A stretch of 64,000 nt of DNA from Enterococcus wangshanyuanii (GTDB taxonomy: Bacteria; Bacillota; Bacilli; Lactobacillales; Enterococcaceae): assembly GCF_002197645.1 (NCBI RefSeq), contig NZ_CP021874.1, positions 124,001 through 188,000 of the forward strand, in the 5' to 3' direction. Positions 63,299 to 64,000 of the stretch are shown piece after piece. The notes below the pieces were generated by a model that saw only the letters and a list, made by a program, of their open reading frames with translations, was not told where the DNA came from and made no database searches. How positions within the stretch are numbered: position 1 is the stretch's first letter; every line of letters starts with the position of its first letter. The translations under genes and the position numbers were made by a program.

Positions 63299-64000
63299 CA
63301 AAGAAAAAATTCAAATGGTCTTATCTGTATTTGATCGTTGTTTTTGCTTTATTATATGCACCGATCTTTTATTTGATTTTTTACTCGTTCAATGACACAG
63401 ATACGATGAATCAGTTTACTGGATTCACTTTGGATAATTATAAAGCGGTCTTCGAGGATACTCGTTTACTGATCATCGTACTGAATACCTTTTTACTGGC
63501 GTTTTTATCTGCTTTACTAGCAACGATCATCGGCACATTCGGTGCGATGGGAATTTATTATACACGACGACGCAAAACGAGAACGACATTGATGAGCTTC
63601 AATAATATCTTGTTAGTTTCTCCAGACGTAATCATTGGTGCTAGTTTTTTGATTTTCTTTACAGCAGTCGGATTTATTAGTTTGGGTTTTGCCAGCGTAT
63701 TATTGTCACATATTGCCTTTAGTATTCCAATCGTTGTACTGATGGTTTTACCGAAACTGCAGGAAATGAACGACTCGATGGTGGATGCTGCAAGAGACCT
63801 AGGAGCAAATAATATCCAAGTGATCAAAAATATTATATTACCATTTTTGTCACCAGGGATCATTGCCGGCTATTTTATGGCTTTTACGTATTCATTGGAT
63901 GATTTTGCAGTGACATTTTTTGTCACTGGAAATGGGTTTTCAACGTTGTCTGTTGAAATCTATTCCCGTGCCAGACAAGGGATCAGCCTAGAAATCAATG
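63295..64000 (+). CDS. potC: Spermidine/putrescine ABC transporter permease PotC, 3' end outside window
   Basis: The frame starts at ATG 63295 and is open to the right edge, giving 235 residues of an expected 260 or so. It has six helices, YAPIFYLIFYSFNDTD near residue 20 and the EAA loop MVDAARDLGANNIQVIKNIILPFLSPG near residue 161. potD is expected just beyond the edge. Confidence 0.92.
   Translation, partial: MTKKKFKWSYLYLIVVFALLYAPIFYLIFYSFNDTDTMNQFTGFTLDNYKAVFEDTRLLIIVLNTFLLAFLSALLATIIGTFGAMGIYYTRRRKTRTTLMSFNNILLVSPDVIIGASFLIFFTAVGFISLGFASVLLSHIAFSIPIVVLMVLPKLQEMNDSMVDAARDLGANNIQVIKNIILPFLSPGIIAGYFMAFTYSLDDFAVTFFVTGNGFSTLSVEIYSRARQGISLEIN

Overview
The window looks like a chromosomal segment of an Enterococcus (low-GC Firmicute, Lactobacillales). 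The basis is low GC, strong AGGAGG-type ribosome binding sites, separate coaB and coaC genes next to a pantothenate ECF transporter, a TtcA-like PP-loop protein, a Met T-box, and LXG-type cargo of the Firmicute type VII secretion system. No rRNA, tRNA, IS element or CRISPR array was seen.

Layout. 1-1290 (-): 5' part of a secreted M60-family peptidase running off the left edge. 1609-7510: molybdenum cofactor and molybdate uptake operon (moaC, moaA, MOSC, mog, MoeA-like, modABC) without moaD, moaE, mobA or a molybdoenzyme. 7627-8113: a Zur-box-controlled zinc-independent S14 gene with a 50-aa basic partner. 8236-10861: LTA-synthase-family protein and TtcA-like protein. 10941-13978: promoter, yybP-ykoY manganese riboswitch and PMCA-type P-type ATPase, together pointing to a Mn2+ exporter. 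14146-16219: a second-type ClpP and three small uncharacterised genes. 16331-18568: Met T-box and O-acetylhomoserine sulfhydrylase. 18672-23716: leuABCD behind a leader-peptide attenuator. Both biosynthetic leaders carry members of an intergenic tandem repeat family between terminator and first gene. 23745-25922: methyltransferase and membrane-anchored coiled-coil protein.

26188-44883 is an AT-rich accessory island of type VII cargo without secretion machinery. Locus 1 has two small helical partners, an LXG protein with a glycine-rich hydrophobic C-terminus, four DUF443-type membrane proteins, a DUF4176 protein and another small membrane protein. In the middle sit a Nudix + PLD-helicase-DUF3427 pair (candidate defence module), a cupin, and a pair of related candidate small RNAs. 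Locus 2 has two partners, two LXG proteins with near-identical N-termini and unrelated C-termini, a run of putative immunity genes, and a decayed third LXG head. The duplicated sequences record cassette shuffling.

44950-50988 returns to core genes: AraC regulator with divergent EamA-type transporter, proC, then (-) coaB-coaC-ECF S component (probable panT) and an AcuI-like reductase. 51186-60594: a short aromatic-acid-exporter-like protein, a LacI-ribokinase fusion regulator, and a divergent operon it probably controls (ECF S, T, A, A', MFS, nucleoside hydrolase, ribokinase), a nucleoside/ribose salvage unit. 60828-64000: XRE-cupin regulator with potA, potB and the start of potC, running off the right edge.
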